DNA of 64,000 bases, taken from the NCBI RefSeq assembly GCF_900232825.1, contig NZ_OCTP01000010.1:124001-188000 (forward strand), read 5' to 3'. Position 1 is the first letter of the stretch; every line of letters starts with the position of its first letter. A model generated the notes under the pieces. It saw only the letters and a program-made list of their open reading frames with translations, searched no databases and was not told where the DNA came from. Origin of the DNA: Anaerococcus sp. Marseille-P3625 (lineage in GTDB: Bacteria > Bacillota > Clostridia > Tissierellales > Peptoniphilaceae). Below are positions 19,086-28,042 of this stretch, in pieces. A program made the position numbers and the translations under genes.

Positions 19086-20462
19086 ATGAAAAGAAAAAAG
19101 TTTAATATTGAGTATCAAAAAAGAATTTATAGTGGTAAATATAAAACAATAATCTCACAAGAAAATGTTAAAACGCTCCTGGTTGAACCAGAATTAGAGG
19201 AAGATAAATCGGAATTTAAGATAAATTATATTGATAATATTAATACAGACAATGAAGTAAAAAAGAGAAAGTATTTTGTCCAAAAATTTTTATTAGATTT
19301 ATTAACTGAAATTAATGTTAAAAAAATAAAAATAGACAACAAGAATGAAAATATAATTAAATACTGGTTGAAATATGTGAAAGATTTTAAAGCAGATGAG
19401 ATGAATGAAGTAAAAATCGCAGAGGATTCTTTATATAGAAAACTACAACTAAAAAAGAATTTATTTGTAGATATACTTGAGAATAATAATAAAAAAGAGC
19501 TTTTGCTTTTAGATAATGAAATATCCCCAGCAAAACTAGGCATTAGAAGTGAGTTTACTGAGAGTTTATTAGATAAATTAATTAAAAACATCAATAATGA
19601 AAGTAAAGATATTAAAAGGTTAACAATAGGCATTGTTAATGATGTAGATTGCACAATAAAAGATAACTTAGTCAGCAGAATTAAATATTTAAACAATGTA
19701 ATTTTATTAAATGATTGCAATGATAAGAAATTTTTAAAAGATAATTACTTAAGTAGATTTGATCACATTATTTCTGTTAATTTTTTACATCAAATTGAAG
19801 ATGTTGAATCTTTTTTCAAAACCTCAAAACTAATGTTAAAAAGAAACGGAAAAATTCATGTAATTGATTTTGGTAAAATGGATCCAATATCTATACTTAC
19901 AGCCATATTTTTTCAAGAAAAAAATCTTAATGTAGAAACTGAAAAACGTACGCAGTTTTTTTATAAAGTTGATTACATTAAGGAAATAGCCAAAAAATAT
20001 TTTTTAAAAAATACTATGTTTTCGATAGAAAATAATATTGCTTATTATCTCGAATCAGAAAACTATACAGATCATCTTGAGTTGATAAATAACTTAGAAA
20101 ATGAAATTGGGTTAGATTTCGATAAGAAGATTGTTTTGCTGTCATTGGACTCTTTTGATGTGGATGTCTCTGATAAAGCAACAATAAAAGAACAATTAAA
20201 AAATCATAATGAAAATTTAGAAGAAATCTTAAAAATAATATGGATGCAAAATTTGGATATAGATGATGTAGATAGAAATTCTAATTATTTTAAGCTTGGA
20301 GGAAATAGCTTATCTGCAACAAAGCTTCTAGTTGAGATAGAAAGAAGATTAAAATGCAACCTAAAATTAAATGAAATTTTTTCAAATCCTGAATTTGAAA
20401 AAATGTTAAATTTGATAAATTCAAAACAGTTAGGTATGGAGGTAGTAGAAGGTGAAATATGA
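19086..20462 (+). CDS. Degenerate MT/E-like domain fused to a PCP, no A domain
   Basis: The protein has 458 residues. The C-terminal about 75 residues are a peptidyl carrier domain with the phosphopantetheine serine in KLGGNSLSATKLL. The N-terminal part resembles the methyltransferase-fold insert of NRPS A domains: the helical lead-in, a Rossmann-like core, then VIDFGKMDP. The SAM-binding glycine motif is absent (LTIGIVNDVD), so methyl transfer is unlikely. Epimerase-like or structural roles remain. There is no A domain, so the PCP must be charged in trans. With the preceding free Cy protein it makes one split module (Cy + E/MT-like-PCP). It overlaps the next gene by four bases (ATGA). Confidence 0.8.
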   Translation: MKRKKFNIEYQKRIYSGKYKTIISQENVKTLLVEPELEEDKSEFKINYIDNINTDNEVKKRKYFVQKFLLDLLTEINVKKIKIDNKNENIIKYWLKYVKDFKADEMNEVKIAEDSLYRKLQLKKNLFVDILENNNKKELLLLDNEISPAKLGIRSEFTESLLDKLIKNINNESKDIKRLTIGIVNDVDCTIKDNLVSRIKYLNNVILLNDCNDKKFLKDNYLSRFDHIISVNFLHQIEDVESFFKTSKLMLKRNGKIHVIDFGKMDPISILTAIFFQEKNLNVETEKRTQFFYKVDYIKEIAKKYFLKNTMFSIENNIAYYLESENYTDHLELINNLENEIGLDFDKKIVLLSLDSFDVDVSDKATIKEQLKNHNENLEEILKIIWMQNLDIDDVDRNSNYFKLGGNSLSATKLLVEIERRLKCNLKLNEIFSNPEFEKMLNLINSKQLGMEVVEGEI

Positions 20463-21532
20463 TAGGAATAATTGGAGCTACTGGAGATATTGGTTCAGAA
20501 TGTACTAAAATTTTGAATGATTATGGCATCAAAGATATAAAGTTGGGATATAGAAAAAAAGAAAAAGTTTATAAGAGTAAGAATACTTTTGCGTTTATAG
20601 ATTTGGATGATATAAATACTTGTATTGAGTTTGTTGATGGATGTGACTGTATTATAAACTGTTCAGGGTATTCAGATTCATCAATATTTAATTTAATAGA
20701 TACAGTTAATAAAAACAAATGTATTCTCATTGACTTAAGTTATTATAATTTCTATGAGAAATCTGTTTTTGAAGGAGGAACAATATATCATGGAGTTGGT
20801 TCATCGCCAGGATTAATAGAAGCATTGCCAGTTATTATTTCTAGAGTTTTTGATAAAACCCTTAGTTTTCAAATGTATTACGCCTCTAATGGAGAATTTA
20901 CTTATAATGCAGCCAAAGAATACTTGAGATATTTAAGTGAAGATGGGTTTTATGCAAGATCAATCTTAAATTCAGGGAAGATAGAACCATATTTGGCAGA
21001 AAATAAAACAATAACATTGCCAATAAGCAGCGAAAGATGGGTGCCATTTCCGTATATTGATAAAAGAACTATTAAAGTTTGTAGGCAAATAGGTGTGGAA
21101 AATGCCATATTTTATATGTGCATAAAGAACGGATATGTTTGCAATTTTTTAAAGAATATTCGTTCCGATAACATTGAAAATATAAATGTAATGGCACAAA
21201 AATTAGTGGATTTATCCAATTTGGATAATATTGAAAAAAAAGATTTTGGAGGATTTATCTTAGAGGCAACAGGAATAAAAAATAAAAATACTATAGATGC
21301 TAATATGATTTTAAAAAGCATTTCACCAACTAGATTAACGGCTCTAACAGTAGCAGCTGTTTCCATTTTAGCTCTAGAACATGGTAATAAAACTGAAATC
21401 AAAGATATGAGTGAGTTTCCTTTATTAAATAGTTTACTTGATAAGATGATGGAAATGGATACAACATTTTATTACAAATTGATGAAAGGAACAAATTTGA
21501 AATTGAATAATATCTTTGAAGGAGAAATATAA
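20459..21532 (+). CDS. Saccharopine-dehydrogenase-like NAD(P)-binding oxidoreductase
   Basis: This 357-residue protein has an N-terminal Rossmann motif GATGDIGSE (about 5-13), followed by the GVGSSPGL turn (about 115) typical of the saccharopine dehydrogenase-like/trans-enoyl-reductase superfamily. It sits between the MT-like-PCP gene (4-base overlap) and the second imide reductase, whose ribosome site lies inside its 3' end. It is therefore almost certainly part of the pathway. It has no counterpart in the yersiniabactin, pyochelin or equibactin loci known to me. A redox tailoring step on the ring chain or on the released product is a reasonable inference. The actual substrate is unknown. 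Confidence 0.75.
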   Translation: MIGIIGATGDIGSECTKILNDYGIKDIKLGYRKKEKVYKSKNTFAFIDLDDINTCIEFVDGCDCIINCSGYSDSSIFNLIDTVNKNKCILIDLSYYNFYEKSVFEGGTIYHGVGSSPGLIEALPVIISRVFDKTLSFQMYYASNGEFTYNAAKEYLRYLSEDGFYARSILNSGKIEPYLAENKTITLPISSERWVPFPYIDKRTIKVCRQIGVENAIFYMCIKNGYVCNFLKNIRSDNIENINVMAQKLVDLSNLDNIEKKDFGGFILEATGIKNKNTIDANMILKSISPTRLTALTVAAVSILALEHGNKTEIKDMSEFPLLNSLLDKMMEMDTTFYYKLMKGTNLKLNNIFEGEI

Positions 21533-21533
21533 A

Positions 21534-22583
21534 ATGAAAAAAAGATTGAAAGCCATAGTTTGTGGCACGAATTTTGGGGAATTTTATTTAAAAGCATTAA
21601 AGAGAGCCGAATCAGATTTTCAAATTGTTGGTATTATCGGAAGAGGTAGTGAAAGGTCAAAGACATTTTCAAAGAAATATAATATACCACTGTATTTTAA
21701 TGTTGAAGAATTGCCATCAGATATAGATTTAGCTTGCGTTATTGTTAGAAGTGAGGGAACAGGTGGGGATGGAACAGAATTGTGCATAGATTTACTAAAT
21801 AAAGGAATAAACGTAATTCAAGAGCAACCTGTTTATCAAGAACATTTATATAAATGTTATAAGCTAGCAAGAGAGAAAAACCTTATTTACATGACTGCAA
21901 ATCTATATTCAAATTTATCAAATATGCAGAGCTTTGCAGTGTATGCAAAAAAATTAAATATATATTCTAAGTTAGAATATATAAGTGTTTCTTTTTCTAC
22001 ACAATTATCATATGTAGCTTTGGATTTATTAGCTATTTCTGGTATTTTAGGTGATTTAGAGTTGGATAATAATATAATAAAGGGATTAGGCCCATTTGAT
22101 ATATTATATGGAAATATAGGGAAATTACCTATTTTAATAGAATTCAATAATCAATTAAATCCCAAAACACCTGATTACAATATGCAATTAATGTATAGTT
22201 TTAAACTTTATTATGAAGATGGAGTATTATCGCTAAATGATGCTTATGGAGATGTTGCTTGGCGTCCAAGAACATATTTAAAAGGAGCTAAAGACGATTT
22301 AAATATAGGTAAAGAGTCAATCTACAAGGTTTTGAATTCTTTAAAAGAAACGAGTACTTCAAAATTTTTTCAAACATACTGGATTGATTCAATAACAGCA
22401 GAATTGATTAAAATGAAGAAATATATGAATTCAGGCAAACTTGATATTCGTCGAGTAAACAGGGAACTATCAACATCTAAAAAATGGGAAATTTTGCAGA
22501 AAAAAGCGGGATATGCAAAGTTTATGGAGACTAGTAAAGAGAAGCTGCTTTTGCTGAGTGATATAAAAATTCTTGATGAATAA
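21534..22583 (+). CDS. Second thiazolinyl imide reductase (Irp3/PchG family)
   Basis: This 349-residue paralogue of the reductase at 16543 has the same landmarks: KAIVCGTNFGEFY, GRGSERS, GDGTELC and IQEQPVYQEH. The nucleotide-binding turn is intact. I place the start at ATG 21534, two bases after the previous stop, because AAGGAG at 21519-21524 is well spaced for it. A TTG further upstream (21516) is in frame but has no such site. Two apparently complete imide reductases suggest two different rings are reduced, or that one copy prefers a ring later in the chain. A ribosome site and the terminal NRPS follow after 20 bases. Confidence 0.87.
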   Translation: MKKRLKAIVCGTNFGEFYLKALKRAESDFQIVGIIGRGSERSKTFSKKYNIPLYFNVEELPSDIDLACVIVRSEGTGGDGTELCIDLLNKGINVIQEQPVYQEHLYKCYKLAREKNLIYMTANLYSNLSNMQSFAVYAKKLNIYSKLEYISVSFSTQLSYVALDLLAISGILGDLELDNNIIKGLGPFDILYGNIGKLPILIEFNNQLNPKTPDYNMQLMYSFKLYYEDGVLSLNDAYGDVAWRPRTYLKGAKDDLNIGKESIYKVLNSLKETSTSKFFQTYWIDSITAELIKMKKYMNSGKLDIRRVNRELSTSKKWEILQKKAGYAKFMETSKEKLLLLSDIKILDE

Positions 22584-22602
22584 TTTAATAAGGAGGTAAA
22601 TA

Positions 22603-25600
22603 ATGGAGAACGGTTATAAAGAAATAATTGAAAAATATTCTAAGCAAGGTATTGAGTTGTATGTTGATGGTGAAAAGTTAAAATATAAATCCATAAATGG
22701 TCAGTTAGATGAAGATATTTTAATGGAATTAAAATTAAATAAAGAGGGACTTAAAGAATACATTAAAAAACTTGAGAATAAATATGATGTTAAAGATGAT
22801 TATGCACCATTTCCATTATCTCCAGTTCAGACATCATATCTTTATGGAAGAGATGACTTACATTCATATGGAAATGTATCTTGTCACATTTATCAAGAAT
22901 TTTTATATGATAATTTAGACGTTTCAAAAGTACAAGATACATGGAATTACTTGATAAATAAACATGAAATGCTGAGGGCAGTTATATTTAAAGAAGGATA
23001 TCAAAAAATACTACAAAAAGTTCCAGAATATGAGGTTGTTACTGGAGATAGGATATCTATTAGAGAACAGTTAGAGGATAAAGTTTATCAATTAGAAAAA
23101 TGGCCGATGTTTGATATTGGAGTATCAAATTATGGAGAAAAATCAATTTTACACTTTTCGATGGATTTTATGATATGTGATTGGTCAAGTATATGGCAAC
23201 TTTTATTAGAGTTTGAGATGAAGTATTTTAAAGGAATAGAGAATGATAGACAATCTAAGATATCATTTAGGAATTATATAATAAGTGAAGAAAAGACAAA
23301 AGAAAACTCGGAATACAAGAATGCGAAAGCATATTGGAGTCAAAAGACTAGAAAATTAAAGACATCTCCAGTAATACCTTTAAAAACGCTAAAAGAAACG
23401 GACGTTTGTAAGTTTAAAAGATTGTCTTTAACATTAGATAAGGATATGTGGGATAAATTTAAAATTTTAGCTCAGAACCATGCTTTAACACCGACAGCAT
23501 CAGTATTGACTGTATATAGTGAAGTACTAAAAAAATGGAGTACAGAAAAAGAATTTCTTATAAATTTAACTTTATTTAACAAGAAAAATTTAGGGGAAAA
23601 TATAGAATATTTAGTAGGAGATTTTACAAATACATCGGTAATTTCGATAAAAAACATAAAAGAATCTTTTTCAGAGTTAGCAAGAGAAGTTAATAAAGAA
23701 TTATTCAGCTCAATAGATAATAGTGCATATCCTGGAGTTAATATATTAAGAGATATTGCTAAACTGCATAATTCCAAAGAATTTTTAGCGCCGTATGTAT
23801 TTACAAGTGCAATAGGGTTAATTAAAAAGAGGTTGATAGGAAGATATGTGTATGGAATATCTCAAACACCGCAAGTATTTATTGATTGTCAAGCTATGGA
23901 TACTGAATTAGGTTTACAGGTTAATTGGGATGTTCGTGAAGGAATATTTGAAGATGATATGTTGGAAGATATGTTTAGTGAGTTTAAGAAGATTTTAATA
24001 AATTTATCGAACAATGAAGAATTTTGGGAGAAACGTCTTGAAATTGATCTACCTAAGTGGCAACGTGAAATTAGAGAAAAAGTTAATGCTACAAATAAAA
24101 AAATTAATAATAAGACATTATTAGAAGATTTTATAGAAAAAGTAAAATCTTATCCAGATAAGGCGGCTGTTATAGACTCTAGAGGATCGATTTCTTATAA
24201 AGAATTATATAATAAGTCTGTATCTATAGCTTTAGCATTGAAAGAAAAAAATGTAAAAAAAGGTGAGCATATAATTGTAAAACTACCACATAATAAAAGT
24301 CAAGTTTATACTATTCTTGGAATACTTATGGTAGGAGCTATATATGTTCCGGTAGATTTTAATATAGAAGAAAAAAGATTAGAGAATATTTTAAAACAAT
24401 GTAATTGTAAAGTTATTTTGACAAATGGCAGTTGTTATGATAGCAGACAAAGAAATTTTGTGAACATTGATGATGTAAATTATAGGTTAGATTTGATAAA
24501 TATGTTTAATATAGAACATATCGATTCGACTGATGCAGCTTATATCATGTTTACGTCAGAGACTACTGAAAATCCAAAAGGTGCTGTAATAAATCATGGC
24601 GCAGTATTTAATACTATATATGATATAAATCAAAAATTTGAAATATCTGAGAGAGATTGCATATTAAGAATATCAAAATTAGATTTTGACTTATCTGTTT
24701 ATGATATTTTTGGAATGCTATCAGTTGGAGGAACTATTGTATATCCTGATGAAAGTGAGTATTTAAATCCTGCTCATTGGGATAAATTGATTGAAGAAAA
24801 TTCTGTGTCTATATTAAATATGGTACCAGAATTAATGAAACTATATTTAAATTATTTAGAAAATTTATCAAAAAAACAAAATTTTATTAAACTAATATTG
24901 CTATCAAGAGATTGGATTCCTTTAAATATGCCTAATGCGGTGCAAAAAACTTTTGTAGAATCTAAAATAATAGTATTGGGAGGTGCTACAGAAGCCTCTA
25001 TATGGTCTAACTATCATGAATATAAAGGTATTAAAAAGGGATGGAAAAGCATTCCGTATGGGAAACCGCTCACTAATCAACAAATTTATGTATTAGATAA
25101 AAATTTTGAAGATTGTCCAGTTTATTGCGAAGGTAATTTATATATAGCTGGTAGTGGCTTGGCGGAAGGGTATTTAGGAGATAAAAAGTTAACAGAAGAA
25201 AAGTTCTTTATTCATCCTCTAAAGCAGATCAGACTTTATTCTACTGGAGATTTGGGTCGCTATTTATCAAGTGGAGAAATAGAATTTTTAGGTACGGAAG
25301 ATACTCAGGTAAAAATAAGAGGCAATAGAATAGAACTTGAGGAGATAAAAAATGCTTTAGTTAAGCAAAAAGTAATTTCAAATGCTATTGTAATGGTAAA
25401 TGAAAATAAAAAAGAATTTCCTATTGAATCAGTAGTAACAATTGCTAGAGAAGACAGAGATGATAAATTAGATTCGCATTATGAAACTTTATTTAATAAT
25501 AATGAGGGTATAGATATTAAAAATAAGGAATACTTATTTAGTAAGAAATATAGGGAATTATGCGATATAAGAGATAAAATATGTTTAAATGCTATACTAA

Positions 25601-27975
25601 ATGCAATGATAGATACAGACATATTAAAAAAAGAACCAAATTCTGACTTATATAAAAGAAAAAGGAAATTAAATGATAATAAATATAATTGGATAATTGA
25701 CAGATGGTTATATCAATTGATAGAAAAAAATATAATATATTCTGAAAATGGAGATTATAAAATTCAGTCTATTTTGACATATGATGATATTGCTAATTTA
25801 TGGACAAAAGTTTTTTTAAAATGGGATGTTAAAAATGATAATAGTTTGAAGTACTTAAAGTATGTCAAAGACAGCACGGATAATTTAGTAGAAATTTTAA
25901 ATGGGAAGATTGATCCAGTAAATATATTATATCCTGAGGGTTCTGATATTTACACTGATGCAATGTATAATACAAGTATAAATTCTATTGTTATTAATAA
26001 TTTTTACTGTAATTTTATTAATGAGTATATTAAAAATAATAATCATAGGAAAATAAGAATTTTAGAAATAGGTGCCGGAACTGGGGCAACATCTGAAAAA
26101 ATAATAGATTTATTAAATGGTGTAGATTATGAATATCATTTTACAGATGGAAAGAAATATTTTTTATCTAAAGCTAAAAAGAAGTTTGAAGATAATAAAA
26201 ATGTTAAGATCTATCAATTGGACATTAATGAAGATCCTATAAAAATAGGGATAGAATACAATTATTTTGATATAATAATTGGCGCTTATGTTTTAGAAAA
26301 TGCTAAAGATGTTGTAAGTAGTTTAAATTATATAAGAAATATATGTGCGCCTAAGGGATACTTACTATTTTCTGAGCCTATACGTAATGAACCGTGGATA
26401 ATTGCATCTCAAGTATTTATGATGGAAAAACCATTAGATTCATTAAGGAAAAACAAATTTTTCTTATCAATAGAAGAATGGAAAAATATATTATATGAAA
26501 ACAATGAAAAAATCTTTACTTTACCAAGAGAAGAATCTGTTATAGAGAAATTAGGAATGGTTTTGTTTATAAAACAGTTTAAAAGTGATTATTCTTTTAT
26601 CAATAGAGAGAAAATATATAATAATCTTAAGATATGTTTGCCTATTGATTTGATGCCTGACAAAATAACTTTTTTAGAAAAATTCAAATTGACTTCAAAT
26701 GGTATAGTTGACATAAAGAAAAATTTTTCATATGAAACGGATTATTTGAGATGTGCAGAAAATGAATCTATTAATTTTAATTCAAAAAAAACATCTATAC
26801 CAAAAGAAGTATTGAATATTTGTGCTAAATTTTTAGATGAAGAAGAATTAAATTTAAATAAGAATTTATATGAATGTGGAGCTGATTCATTGATTTTAGC
26901 TCAAATAGCAGCTGAAATTATAAAAAGCATTGAATCAAGTAGCACATTTGAATCTATACTTAGAGAATTAATAGATGAACCAACTTTTTATAGGATTTCT
27001 GAGTTATTGAAAGGCGGAAACGCTACAGAGCATAATATTTCTAATGATGAATTTATATACTCAAAAAAATATAGTGCAGCCATCGAGGATAAAAGATTAA
27101 GAGTTATATTACATGGAGCTTTTGGAAATCTTGAAAATTTAAAAAATTTAGCAATGGAATTATGTTCTCAAAATAAAGGAGATATATTATTGATGGGTGT
27201 ATCAGATATAGGTAAGTATCTAGATATAAATTCAGATGAATTAGTTGAAAAATTGGCAAATGAGTATTATAAAGAAATACAAAAATTTTCTCCAACAAAT
27301 GTTCAAATAATAGGATATAGCTTTAGCGGGGTAGTTGCAATAGAAGTTTCTAGGAGATTATTAGAAGCAGGAATTTTAGTAGATAATTTAGCAGTTATAG
27401 AAGGTGGAAGCTTGTTAAATTATAATTATGATGAATTATTATTGGAATTTAATTTCTTACAAGCATTTAATATTGAAATTTCAGATATAGGATTTAAAGA
27501 AACAAATATATTAGATATAGCATTTTCTAATATGGATAATAATTATGAGAATGCAATGACGGTTAATAATATATTGAGTAAAATGCGATTCGAAGAAGAT
27601 ATACTTTATGTAAAAAAATTAAATTCTTTATCTCAACAAAAAAGATTTGAATTATATTATAATTTAGTAAAAAATAAGGGAAATTCAATTACAAAAAAAT
27701 CTTTTTTAGATATGTATAAAATTTTCATAAAGTCATTTAATGCTCAAAAATTTATGCCTGAAATATATTTTGGGGATATAGATTACTATATAGCAAAAGA
27801 TAATGTTGGGGCATATAAGCACTTTAATATCCTAGCTGAAAATTGGAAGAATATAATTATTGGCGATATTAGAAAATTTTATATACCAGGCAATCATTAT
27901 AGTTCAGTACAAGAAAAGTCAAACTCAAAAGTTTTAGCAAATATGTTAAATGAAAATATGTCGAGCGAAATATAG
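22603..27975 (+). CDS. eqbG-like: PchF-like terminal NRPS: docking-Cy-A(dead)-MT-PCP-TE
   Basis: The protein has 1790 residues. It opens with a TubC-type docking segment (about 5-56), followed by Cy (Asp188, Asp193, Ser196). The A domain follows (about 505-925 plus 1335-1375), then an inserted methyltransferase with an intact SAM motif LEIGAGTGATS (1154-1164), PCP (Ser1429 in CGADSL) and a thioesterase (GYSFSG, Ser1573; final His in IPGNHYS). The order equals PchF. The A domain looks dead: A3 reads TSETTENPKG with both glycines changed to Glu (653, 656), LSGDWIP reads LSRDWIP (Arg769), A8 has Glu for the conserved Gly, and the A10 lysine of NGK is Ile1368. The PCP is then expected to be charged by the cysteine A domain of the first NRPS, as in HMWP1. 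MT may N- or C-methylate the last ring; TE releases the product. Confidence 0.9.
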   Translation: MENGYKEIIEKYSKQGIELYVDGEKLKYKSINGQLDEDILMELKLNKEGLKEYIKKLENKYDVKDDYAPFPLSPVQTSYLYGRDDLHSYGNVSCHIYQEFLYDNLDVSKVQDTWNYLINKHEMLRAVIFKEGYQKILQKVPEYEVVTGDRISIREQLEDKVYQLEKWPMFDIGVSNYGEKSILHFSMDFMICDWSSIWQLLLEFEMKYFKGIENDRQSKISFRNYIISEEKTKENSEYKNAKAYWSQKTRKLKTSPVIPLKTLKETDVCKFKRLSLTLDKDMWDKFKILAQNHALTPTASVLTVYSEVLKKWSTEKEFLINLTLFNKKNLGENIEYLVGDFTNTSVISIKNIKESFSELAREVNKELFSSIDNSAYPGVNILRDIAKLHNSKEFLAPYVFTSAIGLIKKRLIGRYVYGISQTPQVFIDCQAMDTELGLQVNWDVREGIFEDDMLEDMFSEFKKILINLSNNEEFWEKRLEIDLPKWQREIREKVNATNKKINNKTLLEDFIEKVKSYPDKAAVIDSRGSISYKELYNKSVSIALALKEKNVKKGEHIIVKLPHNKSQVYTILGILMVGAIYVPVDFNIEEKRLENILKQCNCKVILTNGSCYDSRQRNFVNIDDVNYRLDLINMFNIEHIDSTDAAYIMFTSETTENPKGAVINHGAVFNTIYDINQKFEISERDCILRISKLDFDLSVYDIFGMLSVGGTIVYPDESEYLNPAHWDKLIEENSVSILNMVPELMKLYLNYLENLSKKQNFIKLILLSRDWIPLNMPNAVQKTFVESKIIVLGGATEASIWSNYHEYKGIKKGWKSIPYGKPLTNQQIYVLDKNFEDCPVYCEGNLYIAGSGLAEGYLGDKKLTEEKFFIHPLKQIRLYSTGDLGRYLSSGEIEFLGTEDTQVKIRGNRIELEEIKNALVKQKVISNAIVMVNENKKEFPIESVVTIAREDRDDKLDSHYETLFNNNEGIDIKNKEYLFSKKYRELCDIRDKICLNAILNAMIDTDILKKEPNSDLYKRKRKLNDNKYNWIIDRWLYQLIEKNIIYSENGDYKIQSILTYDDIANLWTKVFLKWDVKNDNSLKYLKYVKDSTDNLVEILNGKIDPVNILYPEGSDIYTDAMYNTSINSIVINNFYCNFINEYIKNNNHRKIRILEIGAGTGATSEKIIDLLNGVDYEYHFTDGKKYFLSKAKKKFEDNKNVKIYQLDINEDPIKIGIEYNYFDIIIGAYVLENAKDVVSSLNYIRNICAPKGYLLFSEPIRNEPWIIASQVFMMEKPLDSLRKNKFFLSIEEWKNILYENNEKIFTLPREESVIEKLGMVLFIKQFKSDYSFINREKIYNNLKICLPIDLMPDKITFLEKFKLTSNGIVDIKKNFSYETDYLRCAENESINFNSKKTSIPKEVLNICAKFLDEEELNLNKNLYECGADSLILAQIAAEIIKSIESSSTFESILRELIDEPTFYRISELLKGGNATEHNISNDEFIYSKKYSAAIEDKRLRVILHGAFGNLENLKNLAMELCSQNKGDILLMGVSDIGKYLDINSDELVEKLANEYYKEIQKFSPTNVQIIGYSFSGVVAIEVSRRLLEAGILVDNLAVIEGGSLLNYNYDELLLEFNFLQAFNIEISDIGFKETNILDIAFSNMDNNYENAMTVNNILSKMRFEEDILYVKKLNSLSQQKRFELYYNLVKNKGNSITKKSFLDMYKIFIKSFNAQKFMPEIYFGDIDYYIAKDNVGAYKHFNILAENWKNIIIGDIRKFYIPGNHYSSVQEKSNSKVLANMLNENMSSEI

Positions 27976-28042
27976 AGAATAAAGTATATATTATAATAAA
28001 TATTTAAAAAAGAAAGTATATCGTTTTGTGGGGGGTGAAAAA

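Noticed and set aside
26040-26100. Calling the MT insert of the terminal NRPS an epimerase
   Set aside because: Its SAM motif LEIGAGTGATS is intact, unlike the degenerate insert in the first NRPS, so methyl transfer is the better call.
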